A program made the translations under genes and the position numbers. Positions 27,900 through 37,113 of a stretch of DNA of 64,000 nucleotides are shown here, one piece after another. The notes under the pieces are model-generated. The model searched no databases. It worked only from the letters and a program-made list of their open reading frames with translations, and was not told the DNA's origin. This DNA comes from Acidobacteriaceae bacterium. Lineage in GTDB: Bacteria; Acidobacteriota; Terriglobia; Bryobacterales; Bryobacteraceae. The number at the start of each line of letters is the position of its first letter. Position 1 is the stretch's first letter. The DNA lies in NCBI GenBank assembly GCA_019244055.1, contig JAFATG010000228.1:1-64000 (forward strand), given 5' to 3'.

Positions 27900-29507
27900 A
27901 TGATCCTTAGCCTGCCATTTGCTTGGCTCTTTGCCCAACCGACGCTCGGTGCGCGCATTGCGACCAGCCTGTTCGACGATACGTTTTCAGGGATTTACCG
28001 GCTTTCGCCGTTCGATTGGGCGCTCCTGGTCCCTTACTTTGGGATCCTGACGATTCTCTCGGTTTACGGTTTGCACCGCTATGAAACCATGCGGAGATAT
28101 CGGAAATATCGGAAGAATCTGCCCAGCCAGCCAGCGCGGCGGTTCGAGCAGCTTCCGAAGATCACGGTTCAGTTGCCGCTTTATAACGAACGGTTCGTAG
28201 TGGCTCGCCTTCTCGAGGAAGTCAGTAAGATCGACTACCCATGCGAATTACTGCAGATTCAGGTTCTGGATGATTCGACTGACGAAACTCATCCCTATAC
28301 AGAACGGCTCTGCAACGAGTACCGGGCGGCCGGGCTTGCTATCGAATATCGCCATCGAACAAACCGGCACGGCTACAAGGCCGGGGCGCTACAGGAAGGC
28401 TTAGAAACCGCAACGGGCGAGTTCATCGCAATTTTTGACGCCGATTTTATTCCTCCACCTGATTTCCTGTTGAGCACGGTGCATTACTTTACTGATGCCG
28501 ATGTGGGCGTGGTGCAGACGCGCTGGAGTTACCTGAACAAGGAGTACAGCATCCTAACGCAGGTTGAGGCCATGCTGCTAGATGGCCATTTCGTTCTGGA
28601 GCATGGGGCGCGCTGCGGATCGGGGCTCTTTTTTAATTTCAATGGGACGGCCGGAATCCTGCGGCGCAAGATGATTGATGATGCTGGCGGGTGGCAGCAC
28701 GAAACTCTGACGGAAGATTCTGATTTAAGTTACCGGGCGCAATTGAATGGCTGGCGATTCGTATACGTTCCACGGGTGGACTGCCCATCGGAGCTTCCGG
28801 TTGAGACGTATGGATTTCAAGTTCAGCAGGCACGCTGGGCTAAAGGCTTGACTCAGGTCGCGAAAAAACTGCTGCCTCGAATCTTCAAAGCCGACCTGCC
28901 GTTGCGGGTGAAGGTGGAAGCGTTCATGCACTTGACGCCGAACATCTCCTATCCGCTGATGATCGCAGTTTCATTGCTGCTGTTGCCTGTGATGATCGTC
29001 CGGTTCTACATGGGCGTGTTCCAGATGGTCGTCATTGATCTCCCGCTGATCATCGCCTCCTTTTGGTCGATTTCAGCGTTCTACCTGTATGCTCAACGGG
29101 AGCTGTATCCCAAATCCTGGTGGAAATCGATTGCGTTTCTGCCAATGCTCATGGCTGCGGGGGTGGCTCTGACGGTCAGCAATAGCAAGGGCGTAATCGA
29201 GGCGCTCTTCGGCATTCAAAGCAGCTTTGCGCGCACAGCCAAGTACGCTTTGGGAACGCAGAAGGTTAAGCTCCGAGCGGCAGCATACCGGCGCAAGAGC
29301 GGATGGCTACCCTACGTAGAAATCCTGATTGGCGGCTATTTCGTCTTCATGGTGGACTTTGCGTTCCAGACGCTGAACTTCTTTGCGATTCCGTTTCTTC
29401 TGCTGTTTGTGTGCGGCTACTGGTGGGCAGGCTTCACCACCTTATACGAGGAATATCGCGACAAGCTGCAATGGCAGCGGGCGCGGAAGTTGGCGGAAGT
29501 GCAGTAG
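27900..29507 (+). CDS. Processive glycosyltransferase family 2, cellulose-synthase/CslA-like
   Basis: A 535-residue inner-membrane GT-A enzyme. A membrane helix near residue 45 precedes the catalytic domain, which has LPLYNE, LDDSTDE (first Asp), FDADF (DXD) , LTEDSDLSYR (catalytic base region) and QQARWAKG, the QXXRW motif of processive beta-glycosyltransferases. Four or more helices follow, from residue about 345. The pattern is closest to glucomannan/mannan synthases and to bacterial beta-glucan synthases, so it probably makes and extrudes a beta-linked polysaccharide. No PilZ domain or partner cellulose gene is next to it. The downstream ABC-2 exporter is on the opposite strand. Confidence 0.9.
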   Translation: MILSLPFAWLFAQPTLGARIATSLFDDTFSGIYRLSPFDWALLVPYFGILTILSVYGLHRYETMRRYRKYRKNLPSQPARRFEQLPKITVQLPLYNERFVVARLLEEVSKIDYPCELLQIQVLDDSTDETHPYTERLCNEYRAAGLAIEYRHRTNRHGYKAGALQEGLETATGEFIAIFDADFIPPPDFLLSTVHYFTDADVGVVQTRWSYLNKEYSILTQVEAMLLDGHFVLEHGARCGSGLFFNFNGTAGILRRKMIDDAGGWQHETLTEDSDLSYRAQLNGWRFVYVPRVDCPSELPVETYGFQVQQARWAKGLTQVAKKLLPRIFKADLPLRVKVEAFMHLTPNISYPLMIAVSLLLLPVMIVRFYMGVFQMVVIDLPLIIASFWSISAFYLYAQRELYPKSWWKSIAFLPMLMAAGVALTVSNSKGVIEALFGIQSSFARTAKYALGTQKVKLRAAAYRRKSGWLPYVEILIGGYFVFMVDFAFQTLNFFAIPFLLLFVCGYWWAGFTTLYEEYRDKLQWQRARKLAEVQ

Positions 29508-29532
29508 CGTAAATACGTCGAGGCCGGGGCTC

Positions 29533-30612
29533 TTATCGCCAGCGGAACAGACGCAGTGCCAGGAAGAACGGGATCAAACACCAGGCGGCGATCACAACCA
29601 ATTGCCACTGTAGTTTCGTAAAGCCGGCCCCTTGCAGCATGTTCCCGCGTAAAGCGTCGATCACGGCCGTCAGGGGAAGCGCTCGGATAACAGGCTGCAC
29701 AACGGCCGGAAACCGATCGGCTGAGAAAAAGATCCCGGATAGAATCCACATAGGCAGCATTACCAGATTCATGAGGCCTGATACTGCCTCGATCGTCCGG
29801 GCACGGCAGGCGGTCAGCAGCCCCAGCGCGCTAAAGCACAGGGAAGAAACTACGCACAGGGCCGCCAGTTCCCAGAGCGAGCCGCGAAGGGGCACACCAA
29901 AAACCAGCGCCGCGAAAGCGAGGAAGACGATCACTTCAACCGGCAGCATGACCAGACGAGACAGAATGAACGACGCCAGGTACTCCCAGCGGCGCATTGG
30001 AGAGGCGATCAATCTCTTCAGCAGCTTTTTCTGACGGAAATCAACGATCGCTAGTCCCAAGCCCCATATCGAGCTGCCCATCAAGTTCATCCCAAGTAGA
30101 CCGGGCACTACGAAATCGATATAGCGCGAGCCGGTCTCACGTACCAAATCGTTCTGTGTACGAAACGAATCCGAGCGGCCAGCGCTGTGTTGAAGCGCGT
30201 TGTCGGTGAGAAGCCGTGCGGTGCGGGCATCGGGATTTGTATCGTCGTAACGGTAAGTGACGCCATACGGACCAGCAATGGCGAGCAATTCTATTCGCCC
30301 AGTTTTCAATGCGAGTTCGCCACTGGCCTGGTCCGTGGTCGCGACCGACAAATTCTTATCGTTCCCCAGCATCTTTGCCAAATTCGGCCCGACGACACCG
30401 ATTTTCAAAACGTCCGGAGGGCGGTTTCGGAAAGCGATCCCGAGTCCTAGAGCCAGCAGGATCGGGAACACGAATATCCAAAAAATCGCATCCGGCTCAC
30501 GGAAAAACAGATGGAAACGCGAGAGCGTCAACTGAACAAGCGAGCGCTCTACAAAACGCTGCTCGTCCGGCTCGGTGCGGCCAGGATGGGTGGCGACGGC
30601 CTGTTCAATCAT
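29533..30612 (-). CDS. ABC-2 type transporter permease
   Basis: A 359-residue permease starting at ATG 30612, which overlaps the last 8 bases of the ATPase gene. The first helix (AIFWIFVFPILLALGLGIAF) is followed by a periplasmic domain of about 150 residues (VVGPNLAKML ... DLVRETGSRYIDFVVPGLLG), then five helices with the ABC-2 signature FRQKKLLKRLIASPMRRWEYLASFILSRL and a conserved end (IRALPLTAVIDALRGNML). This is the daunorubicin-resistance / drug exporter type. With the ATPase it makes a two-gene exporter; the substrate is unknown. Confidence 0.9.
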   Translation of the reverse strand: MIEQAVATHPGRTEPDEQRFVERSLVQLTLSRFHLFFREPDAIFWIFVFPILLALGLGIAFRNRPPDVLKIGVVGPNLAKMLGNDKNLSVATTDQASGELALKTGRIELLAIAGPYGVTYRYDDTNPDARTARLLTDNALQHSAGRSDSFRTQNDLVRETGSRYIDFVVPGLLGMNLMGSSIWGLGLAIVDFRQKKLLKRLIASPMRRWEYLASFILSRLVMLPVEVIVFLAFAALVFGVPLRGSLWELAALCVVSSLCFSALGLLTACRARTIEAVSGLMNLVMLPMWILSGIFFSADRFPAVVQPVIRALPLTAVIDALRGNMLQGAGFTKLQWQLVVIAAWCLIPFFLALRLFRWR

Positions 30613-31540
30613 CGCGCAGATTCCTTCCTGTGAGCGAGACGAACACATCTTCCAGTGTCGCCGAATGCGTCCGGAGTTCTGTGAGTTTCACACCCCGGCG
30701 CGCAAGATCCCCGAAGACAAGCGGGACAGATGTGTGCAGCTCGGAGACTGACAGGTGATACCGCCCGTCACCAGAATGTGTGCAGTGGAATCCTGCTACT
30801 GTCTCCAGTGCTGGCCATGCGGTGTCTCCCTCGACGGCAAACTCGACGATGTTTTCCGCGCCGAGTGAGCTGACGAGTTCGCGCGGTGTCCCGAGCGCGA
30901 TAATCCGGCCATGATCCATGACCGCGACGCGGTCACACAGCCTTTCTGCTTCATCCATGTAATGCGTTGTGAGAATGATTGTTCGGCCTGCTCTTTTCAG
31001 CTCTTCCACGAGGTCCCACAGGTGCCGGCGCGCTTGGGGATCTAGACCTGTTGTCGGCTCGTCCAGGAAAAGGAGTTCCGGGTCTCCGACCAGCGCGCAC
31101 GCCATCGCAAGCCGTTGTTTCTGTCCGCCAGATAAGGTACCCGCGCGCGCAGACTTCTTCTCATGTAGCTGGACCGTTTCGATGATCTGGCTCACGGAGA
31201 TGCCGCGCTGGTAGAAACTGCGAAAGAGCCGGACGATCTCTTCGACGGTGAGCTTTTCGGGGAACTGTGTTTCCTGGAGCTGGATGCCGATCCGTTCGCG
31301 CAACTCCCTGGCGTTTTTTCGCCAGCTCAGGCCCAGTAGTTCCACGCTTCCGGTGTCCGGCTCGGTCAATCCTTCACAGATCTCGATAGTGGTCGTCTTT
31401 CCGGCACCGTTTGGGCCCAAGAGTCCAAAGCACTCGCCTGGATACGCCTCGAGGTCGAGACTATCAACGGCCTGGACATTGCCGTAGGCCTTACGAAGAT
31501 TGCGAATCGAAAGGGGCAGGGGAGCGTTCGAAGGCAACAT
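30605..31540 (-). CDS. ABC transporter ATP-binding protein (DrrA-like)
   Basis: A 311-residue ATPase. Walker A GPNGAGKTT at 42-50, Q-loop around QLQETQFPEKLT, signature LSGGQ at 136-140, Walker B LLFLDEP at 156-162 and the switch His in ILTTHYMDEAE are all present. The C-terminal 80 residues are a regulatory extension as in DrrA-type exporters. Its stop overlaps the start of the permease gene, so the two are translationally coupled. The gene diverges from the glycosyltransferase at 31621, and the exporter might act on a product of that pair, but this is only suggested by position. Confidence 0.93.
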   Translation of the reverse strand: MLPSNAPLPLSIRNLRKAYGNVQAVDSLDLEAYPGECFGLLGPNGAGKTTTIEICEGLTEPDTGSVELLGLSWRKNARELRERIGIQLQETQFPEKLTVEEIVRLFRSFYQRGISVSQIIETVQLHEKKSARAGTLSGGQKQRLAMACALVGDPELLFLDEPTTGLDPQARRHLWDLVEELKRAGRTIILTTHYMDEAERLCDRVAVMDHGRIIALGTPRELVSSLGAENIVEFAVEGDTAWPALETVAGFHCTHSGDGRYHLSVSELHTSVPLVFGDLARRGVKLTELRTHSATLEDVFVSLTGRNLRDD

Positions 31541-31620
31541 TTCCTAGTATGAAGGCATGTTGTGGGGACGTTCAACCCGCGTGCAAACAGCCGCTGCCAA
31601 TGTGAGATAAAAGCAGAATC

Positions 31621-32937
31621 ATGGCCCATATAGGTGTCTTCAGCCTTCCGATGCGCAGCCATGTGAACCTTTTCGTGGCGCTAGCGGAAGCGCTGGCCCG
31701 TCGGGGACACCGGCTTACATTCTTCGGCATATCTGAAACCGCGAGTAGAATCCTGAACGCCGGCTTCAATTTCCGTTCCACAGAACCGGATGATCTGCCG
31801 CCCGGGACTCTAGGAAACATGATGCGCGAGATGGGCAATCTGGGACCGATTAAGGCCATGCGCCTCCAGGGACGGTTCGATGAACTTCGCTACGAGGCCA
31901 TTCTGAAAAAAGGCCCTGGATTGATCGCGCAGAGCGAGCTCGACGCTATGATTGTCGATCAAGCGGAGGCTTGCAGCGGCTCGCTTGCGGAAGCGGTGGG
32001 GTTACCTTGGGTGAGCGTTGCCAACGGGCTTTGCATGAATGCGGAGCCCGGGGTTCCACCCTTCTTTACTTCCTGGAACTACAGCGAGAATGCATGGGCT
32101 ATCGCTCGAAACCGGCTCGCTTACGCAGGCATGCGATGGGCAGCGAGATCAATTGCGGCGAAAATCAACCAGTATAGAAGAAGCTGGGGCCTGAAAGCTT
32201 ATGAGTGCATGGATGATTCATTCTCTCCGTTTGCTCAAATTGCTCAGCAGAACCGAGAATTCGATTTCCCACGCCAGGAATTACCGAACTGCTTTCATTA
32301 TGTGGGGCCGATTCGTGCCGCTTCCAGACCCGCGGGTTCTTTTCCCTGGGACCGCCTGGACGGTCGTCCATTGATTTATTCATCCTTCGGTACATTGTTG
32401 AATCGTCACAAGCATTTGTACAAGACTGTGGCGGAGAGCTGTCAGGGGCTCGCCGCCCAATTAGTGGTTTCGCTGGGCGGCGGGGCGAGTGATCGTAATG
32501 AATTCACGTCCTTGCCAGGCCGTCCCTTAGTCCTCGAATTTGCGCCGCAAAGCGAGGTGTTACGCCATGCCGCGCTCACGGTCACCCATGGGGGGCTGAA
32601 TACAACGCTCGAATGCCTGAGCGAAGGAGTTCCCCTCGTCGCAGTTCCAATCGCCTTCGAACAGCCCGGGATTGCGGCAAGGATCCGCTGGAGCGGAACA
32701 GGAGAGTTGGTTCGGTTTAGGAGCGCCACGTCGGCAAAGCTCCGAAGTGCGATAGTCAAAGTCCTCGGGGAGCCGCGCTATCGCGAATCCGCAGCCCGCA
32801 TGGCCGCCGCGATCGCCCGCACGGGCGGGTGCGAGGAGGCGGCCGACATAGTCGAGGAAGTCATTCGCACGAAACGGCCTGTCCCCGGCAATTCTAATCA
32901 CCTCCCGCTGGAGCGGACCGCAGCAAGGGCGAATTGA
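31621..32937 (+). CDS. UGT-like glycosyltransferase (family 1), copy 1
   Basis: A 438-residue GT-B enzyme starting with MAHIGVFSLPMRSHVNLFVALAEALARRGH, the acceptor-binding domain. The donor-binding signature is in the C-terminal half: THGGLNTTLECLSEGVPLVAVPI, with FAPQSEVLRHAALTVTHGG before it. This is the MGT/erythromycin CIII-like group, which moves sugars from nucleotide donors to lipids, macrolides or carotenoids. Its TGA overlaps the start of a close paralogue by one base; the two are collinear throughout, so they arose by tandem duplication. Acceptor and donor are unknown. Confidence 0.92.
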   Translation: MAHIGVFSLPMRSHVNLFVALAEALARRGHRLTFFGISETASRILNAGFNFRSTEPDDLPPGTLGNMMREMGNLGPIKAMRLQGRFDELRYEAILKKGPGLIAQSELDAMIVDQAEACSGSLAEAVGLPWVSVANGLCMNAEPGVPPFFTSWNYSENAWAIARNRLAYAGMRWAARSIAAKINQYRRSWGLKAYECMDDSFSPFAQIAQQNREFDFPRQELPNCFHYVGPIRAASRPAGSFPWDRLDGRPLIYSSFGTLLNRHKHLYKTVAESCQGLAAQLVVSLGGGASDRNEFTSLPGRPLVLEFAPQSEVLRHAALTVTHGGLNTTLECLSEGVPLVAVPIAFEQPGIAARIRWSGTGELVRFRSATSAKLRSAIVKVLGEPRYRESAARMAAAIARTGGCEEAADIVEEVIRTKRPVPGNSNHLPLERTAARAN

Positions 32938-34202
32938 TGGCGCACATCGGCATCTTCTGTCTGCCGATGCCGAGCCACCTGGCGCTCTTTCTGGCGCTTG
33001 CCGAGACGCTCGCCGGCCGTGGCTACCGGATCACGATGTTCGGGATTTCCGAAAACAAGAGCAGAATTCAGGAGGCTGGATTCGAGTTTCAACCGACCGA
33101 TCCTGATTCGGTGCCGCCCGGAACTCTTGGCCAGATGATACGGAAGATAGGCCAAGTTCCACCGCTCGCGGCGATGCGCCTTCAAGGCCGGATCGATGAG
33201 CTCCGCTATGAAGCGGTTCTACACAAGGGTGCTGCGGCCGTCAAAGAGGTGAAACTCGACGGAATGATTGTGGATCAGGCCGAGGCTTGTAGCGGCTCGA
33301 TTGCGGAAGCAGCGGGCTTGCCGTGGGTGGGTGTTGCGAGCGGGCTCTGTATGAATGCGGAACCTGCCGTTCCCCCTTTGTTGACGCCTTGGAGCTACAG
33401 CGAGAATCTCTGGTGTCTCGTCCGTAACCGCGTCGCGTATGCCGGCCTGGAGCTTGCCGCCATCAAAACGAAAAGCATAATAAATCGTTACCGCAAGCGG
33501 TGGGGCTTACCACCGCTGTGCCTAAATAATGAGGCGTTCTCACCGTTCGCTCAAATCGCGCAACAGAACCGGGAATTCGACTTCCCGCGCCACCAATTGC
33601 CTAAGTGGTTCCATTATGTAGGTCCAATTCATGCCAAGTCTCGTCACCTGGTGGATTTCCCCTGGAATCGTCTAAACGGCCGACCCATGATCTACGCGTC
33701 CTTAGGAACGGTGAATCGTCATAAGAACGTTTTCACAGCGATCGCCGAAGCATGTTCAGACTTGCATGTTCAATTGGTACTCTCGCTTGGCGGCGGCGAA
33801 GATGTTCCGGAGTTGACCAACCTGACCGGCTCGCCTCTCATTGTGAGATTCGCTCCGCAACCGGATCTTCTCAAACGGGCTTCGCTGACCATCACTCATG
33901 GCGGACTTAACACCACACTCGAGAGCCTAACGAATGGAGTTCCGCTAGTAGCGATTCCCATCAACTTCGACCAGTTCGGCGTCGCCGCCAGGATTCGCTG
34001 GACCGGAACGGGAGAGTTTGTAAAAGCTTCGGGAATTCGATCTGAAGACTTGAAGAGCGCCGTTACAAAAGTGTTGAGGGAACCAAGCTACCGCGAACAT
34101 GCCAATAAAATGCGGGACGCTATAGCTCGCACAGGCGGCTCCGAACAGGCGGCTGACATTATCACAGAAGTGATTCGCACCCGTAGGCCGGTGCTCTCCT
34201 GA
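32937..34202 (+). CDS. UGT-like glycosyltransferase (family 1), copy 2
   Basis: A 421-residue paralogue of the preceding gene, from ATG 32937 (MAHIGIFCLPMPSHLALF), which fits the other copy's start better than the TTG three bases before. It keeps SFSPFAQIAQQNREFDFPR-type and THGGLNTTLESLTNGVPLVAIPI segments in the same places as copy 1; YSENLW replaces YSENAW and the LASLGTVNRHK-like loop differs slightly. All GT-B features are intact in both copies. Tandem copies with conserved cores suggest related acceptors or two successive sugar additions. It is co-transcribed with copy 1. Confidence 0.92.
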   Translation: MAHIGIFCLPMPSHLALFLALAETLAGRGYRITMFGISENKSRIQEAGFEFQPTDPDSVPPGTLGQMIRKIGQVPPLAAMRLQGRIDELRYEAVLHKGAAAVKEVKLDGMIVDQAEACSGSIAEAAGLPWVGVASGLCMNAEPAVPPLLTPWSYSENLWCLVRNRVAYAGLELAAIKTKSIINRYRKRWGLPPLCLNNEAFSPFAQIAQQNREFDFPRHQLPKWFHYVGPIHAKSRHLVDFPWNRLNGRPMIYASLGTVNRHKNVFTAIAEACSDLHVQLVLSLGGGEDVPELTNLTGSPLIVRFAPQPDLLKRASLTITHGGLNTTLESLTNGVPLVAIPINFDQFGVAARIRWTGTGEFVKASGIRSEDLKSAVTKVLREPSYREHANKMRDAIARTGGSEQAADIITEVIRTRRPVLS

Positions 34203-34225
34203 AGGCTGCGATATCGTGAGGGACT

Positions 34226-34723
34226 GTGGGTCTAAGCGAAGATCTTGCGGTCATTGCCAGACAGGAACAGCGGCTGAGATTTTCGGTGTTCGACGAAGAG
34301 TCGGCGTGGAAACTGGGTTGCCGGCTCCGGGGCATGGCGCTGGCGCGGAGTGCGCCGCTGGTGATCGAGGTACAGCGATTCGGGCAGCCGCTCTTTTTGT
34401 GCGCACTGGCGGGCAGCACGCCCGATAACATCGCTTGGGTCCGGCGAAAGGGAAACGTGGTCGCGCGATTTCATCGGAGCTCCTATGGAATGGGCCTTGA
34501 ACTGCACCAGAAGAACACCAGCTTGGCGGACCGCTTCGGGCTGATTCTCACGGAATTCGCAGCGCACGGCGGATCGTTTCCGATTACGATCGCAGGCTCG
34601 GGCGTGATTGGATCGGTAGGGGTTTCAGGACTGCCGCAGCGCGATGACCATGAACTGGTGGTAGAAGCGCTGTGTGGAGAACTGGGACTCGCATATGCCG
34701 AACTCAAGCTCCCCGCCGCATGA
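34226..34723 (+). CDS. UPF0303 / GlcG-like (DUF336) heme-binding domain protein
   Basis: A 165-residue protein starting at GTG 34226. The pattern ESAWKLGCRLRGMALA, PLVIEVQRFGQPLFLCALAG, DNIAWVRRKGNVVARFHRSSYGMG and FPITIAGSGVIGSVGVSGLPQRDDHELVVEAL identifies the UPF0303 branch of the DUF336 superfamily, which includes heme-associated proteins such as HbpS. The glycine-rich SGVIGSVGVSGLPQ segment is the family core. It is cytoplasmic and its biochemical role is unsettled. It sits between the glycosyltransferases and ilvD with short spacers. Confidence 0.85.
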   Translation: MGLSEDLAVIARQEQRLRFSVFDEESAWKLGCRLRGMALARSAPLVIEVQRFGQPLFLCALAGSTPDNIAWVRRKGNVVARFHRSSYGMGLELHQKNTSLADRFGLILTEFAAHGGSFPITIAGSGVIGSVGVSGLPQRDDHELVVEALCGELGLAYAELKLPAA

Positions 34724-34766
34724 AATGGCGTTCCCGCGTCCTGCTTACGCTTAAATAGGAATTTCT

Positions 34767-36443
34767 ATGAAGCTTCAGAGCTACACGATTACCCAGGGAA
34801 AAGACCGCGCCCCGGCTCGCTCGTACCTCAAGTCGATTGGCTATACCGATGAGGATTTGAAGAAGCCGATCATCGGGATCGCAAACACCTGGATCGGCAC
34901 CATGCCTTGCAATTACAACCTCCGCGAGCTGGCGGTCGATGTTGCGCGCGGTATCCGCGAAGCGGGCGGAACGCCGATGGAGTTCAACACCATCGCTATC
35001 AGCGACGGCATAACGATGGGCACCGAAGGAATGAAGACTTCGCTCGTGAGCCGTGAAGTGATCGCCGATTCTATCGAGCTGGTCGCGCGCGGTCACATGT
35101 TCGATGGAATTGTCGCCCTTGTTGCCTGCGACAAAACGATTCCTGGCGCTGCCATGGCGCTGCTGCGGTTGAATCTTCCCGGCGTTGTTCTTTATGGCGG
35201 GACGATTCTGCCGGGCAAATATAACGACAAAGACATCACCATCCAGGATGTTTTCGAAGCCGTCGGCGCCAATGCGGTCGGGCGGCTGAGCGATCAGGAA
35301 CTGCTTGCAATGGAGAATGCGGCATGCCCCGGACCGGGCGCTTGCGGCGGCCAATACACTGCCAATACCATGGCGACTGTCATGGAAGTGATTGGCCTTT
35401 CCCCGATGGGCGTGAATGCTATCCCGCAGGTCGACGAAAGAAAGCACGAAGCGGCCCACTACTGCGGCGAAGTGATCCTCAGCGCGGTGAAGAACAATCT
35501 GCGGCCGCGAGATATAGTTACACGCGCGGCCATCGATAACGCCATCGCCAGTGTAGCGGCTTCCGGCGGATCGACCAATGCCGTTCTCCATTTGCTGGCA
35601 TTCGCTCGCGAGGCCAACATCCCTCTCACCATTGACGATTTTCAGGAGTTGAGTGAAAGGACACCGTTGCTCGCGGATCTCAAACCGGCAGGTAGGTACA
35701 CTGCCGCGGACGTCGATAAAGCCGGTGGTATTCCGGTGATTTCGAAACGCCTGCACGATGGAGGATTCGCCCGGTCCTCGGCCATGACGATAACCGGCAA
35801 GACCTTTGGCGAGCAGGTGAACTTAGTCGTCAAAGAAACACCGGGGCAGGATGTCATCCGCCCGCTCGATAATCCGATCAAGAAATCCGGCGGACTCGTG
35901 ATTCTGAAAGGGTCTCTGGCGCCGGAGGGCTGCGTGATCAAAGTGACCGGACTGAACCGTACGGAGCAAACGGGACCTGCGCGAGTATTTGATAGCGAAG
36001 AGGCCGCGATGGCGGCTGTACTCGGCGGCAAAATTCAGCCAGGAGACATTGTGATCATCCGATACGAAGGACCTAGAGGGGGCCCCGGGATGCGCGAAAT
36101 GCTCGGAGTGACAAGCGCGATTGTCGGTGAGGGCCTCTCGGAGAGCGTAGCACTGGTCACCGACGGCCGGTTCAGCGGCGCTACTCGGGGTTTTATGGTT
36201 GGCCACGTCGCTCCCGAAGCCGCGGTCGGTGGACCCATTGCCGCCGTTCGCGAAGGCGATTCGATCACCATCGATGTAAAAGCGCGCCGGATCGGTCTGG
36301 ACATTTCTGTCTCCGAACTGCATGAGCGCCTGGCCGGATTCGAGCGGCCCGCTCCCAAGTACACGACCGGCGTAATGGCGAAATATGTCGCACTGGTGGG
36401 CTCCGCTTCCGATGGCGCCGTTACCTCGCGCCCGACACTCTAG
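34767..36443 (+). CDS. ilvD: Dihydroxy-acid dehydratase
   Basis: A 558-residue IlvD, the usual length. It dehydrates 2,3-dihydroxy-isovalerate and -methylvalerate in branched-chain amino acid synthesis. The three Fe-S cysteines are at 48 (MPCNYN), 121 (ACDKTIPG) and 193 ([15 protein letters not shown]), and the C-terminal half has [29 protein letters not shown] gives a good ribosome binding site before the ATG. No other ilv gene is adjacent; ruvA follows after 17 bp. Confidence 0.97.
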   Translation: MKLQSYTITQGKDRAPARSYLKSIGYTDEDLKKPIIGIANTWIGTMPCNYNLRELAVDVARGIREAGGTPMEFNTIAISDGITMGTEGMKTSLVSREVIADSIELVARGHMFDGIVALVACDKTIPGAAMALLRLNLPGVVLYGGTILPGKYNDKDITIQDVFEAVGANAVGRLSDQELLAMENAACPGPGACGGQYTANTMATVMEVIGLSPMGVNAIPQVDERKHEAAHYCGEVILSAVKNNLRPRDIVTRAAIDNAIASVAASGGSTNAVLHLLAFAREANIPLTIDDFQELSERTPLLADLKPAGRYTAADVDKAGGIPVISKRLHDGGFARSSAMTITGKTFGEQVNLVVKETPGQDVIRPLDNPIKKSGGLVILKGSLAPEGCVIKVTGLNRTEQTGPARVFDSEEAAMAAVLGGKIQPGDIVIIRYEGPRGGPGMREMLGVTSAIVGEGLSESVALVTDGRFSGATRGFMVGHVAPEAAVGGPIAAVREGDSITIDVKARRIGLDISVSELHERLAGFERPAPKYTTGVMAKYVALVGSASDGAVTSRPTL

Positions 36444-36460
36444 GTGCTTGGCGACTGCGA

Positions 36461-37063
36461 ATGATTGGACATCTCCGTGGAACGCTGATCGAAAAACATC
36501 CGAATCAGGTGATCATCGAGGCAGCCGGTGTCGGATACGACATCCAGATCCCAATTTCCACGTACACCTCGCTTCCTGATCTCGGCCAATCGGTGGCACT
36601 TCGTATCCATACGCACGTCCGCGAAGACGCGCTGCTGTTATTCGGTTTTACTAGCGCCGAAGAGAAGGCGCTGTTCGAAAAACTCATCTCGGTAACGGGC
36701 ATTGGGCCGAAGCTCGGGATCACCGTTCTGTCCGGCTTGGCGACCCATGATCTGCTCGACGCGATCCGCACTGGAGATGTGCAGCGGCTGGTGCGCATCC
36801 CTGGCGTCGGTAAGAAAACCGCCGAACGTATTGTGCTCGAGTTGAAGGACAAGGTCGCTGCTATACAAGTGGAAGGCAAAACGCCCGAAGCTGTGTCGCC
36901 CCAGCCCGCATTCTCCGCGCTCGAAATGGACGTTCTCTCCGCTCTTCAGAATCTCGGTTGCAGCCGTCCAGCCGCCGAGGAGGCACTTAGAAAAGTGAAG
37001 AGTCGCGGAGCCCCGGATACGTTTGAGCCGTACTTCCGTGCCGCCATGGCGGTGGTGCGCTAA
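36461..37063 (+). CDS. ruvA: Holliday junction branch migration protein RuvA
   Basis: A 200-residue RuvA of normal length. The N-terminal OB domain starts MIGHLRGTLIEKHPNQVIIEAAGVGYD; the two helix-hairpin-helix motifs are TGIGPK (79-84) and PGVGKKTAERI (114-124); the C-terminal RuvB-binding domain (SALEMDVLSALQNLGC ... AAEEALRKV) is complete. It binds four-way junctions as a tetramer and recruits RuvB. It lies between ilvD and ruvB; ruvC is not in the window next to it. Confidence 0.97.
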   Translation: MIGHLRGTLIEKHPNQVIIEAAGVGYDIQIPISTYTSLPDLGQSVALRIHTHVREDALLLFGFTSAEEKALFEKLISVTGIGPKLGITVLSGLATHDLLDAIRTGDVQRLVRIPGVGKKTAERIVLELKDKVAAIQVEGKTPEAVSPQPAFSALEMDVLSALQNLGCSRPAAEEALRKVKSRGAPDTFEPYFRAAMAVVR

Positions 37064-37078
37064 CCTTGATCCTGAAAC

Positions 37079-37112
37079 TGAGCGGGAACCGATAGCCGCT
37101 CAGAAGTTTTTT
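37079..37112 (+). terminator. Hairpin plus T-run between ruvA and ruvB
   Basis: TGAGCGG at 37079-37085 pairs with CCGCTCA at 37096-37102 (7 bp, 10-base loop), followed by GAAG and six T at 37107-37112. This looks like an intrinsic terminator or attenuator placed immediately before the ruvB start. The four-base gap before the T-run weakens the case. Confidence 0.45.
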
Positions 37113-37113
37113 G

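Noticed and set aside
37064-37113. Possible end of the ruvAB operon between ruvA and ruvB
   Set aside because: The hairpin looks like a terminator, but both genes act together and the T-run is separated from the stem by four bases; I list it as uncertain rather than an operon end.
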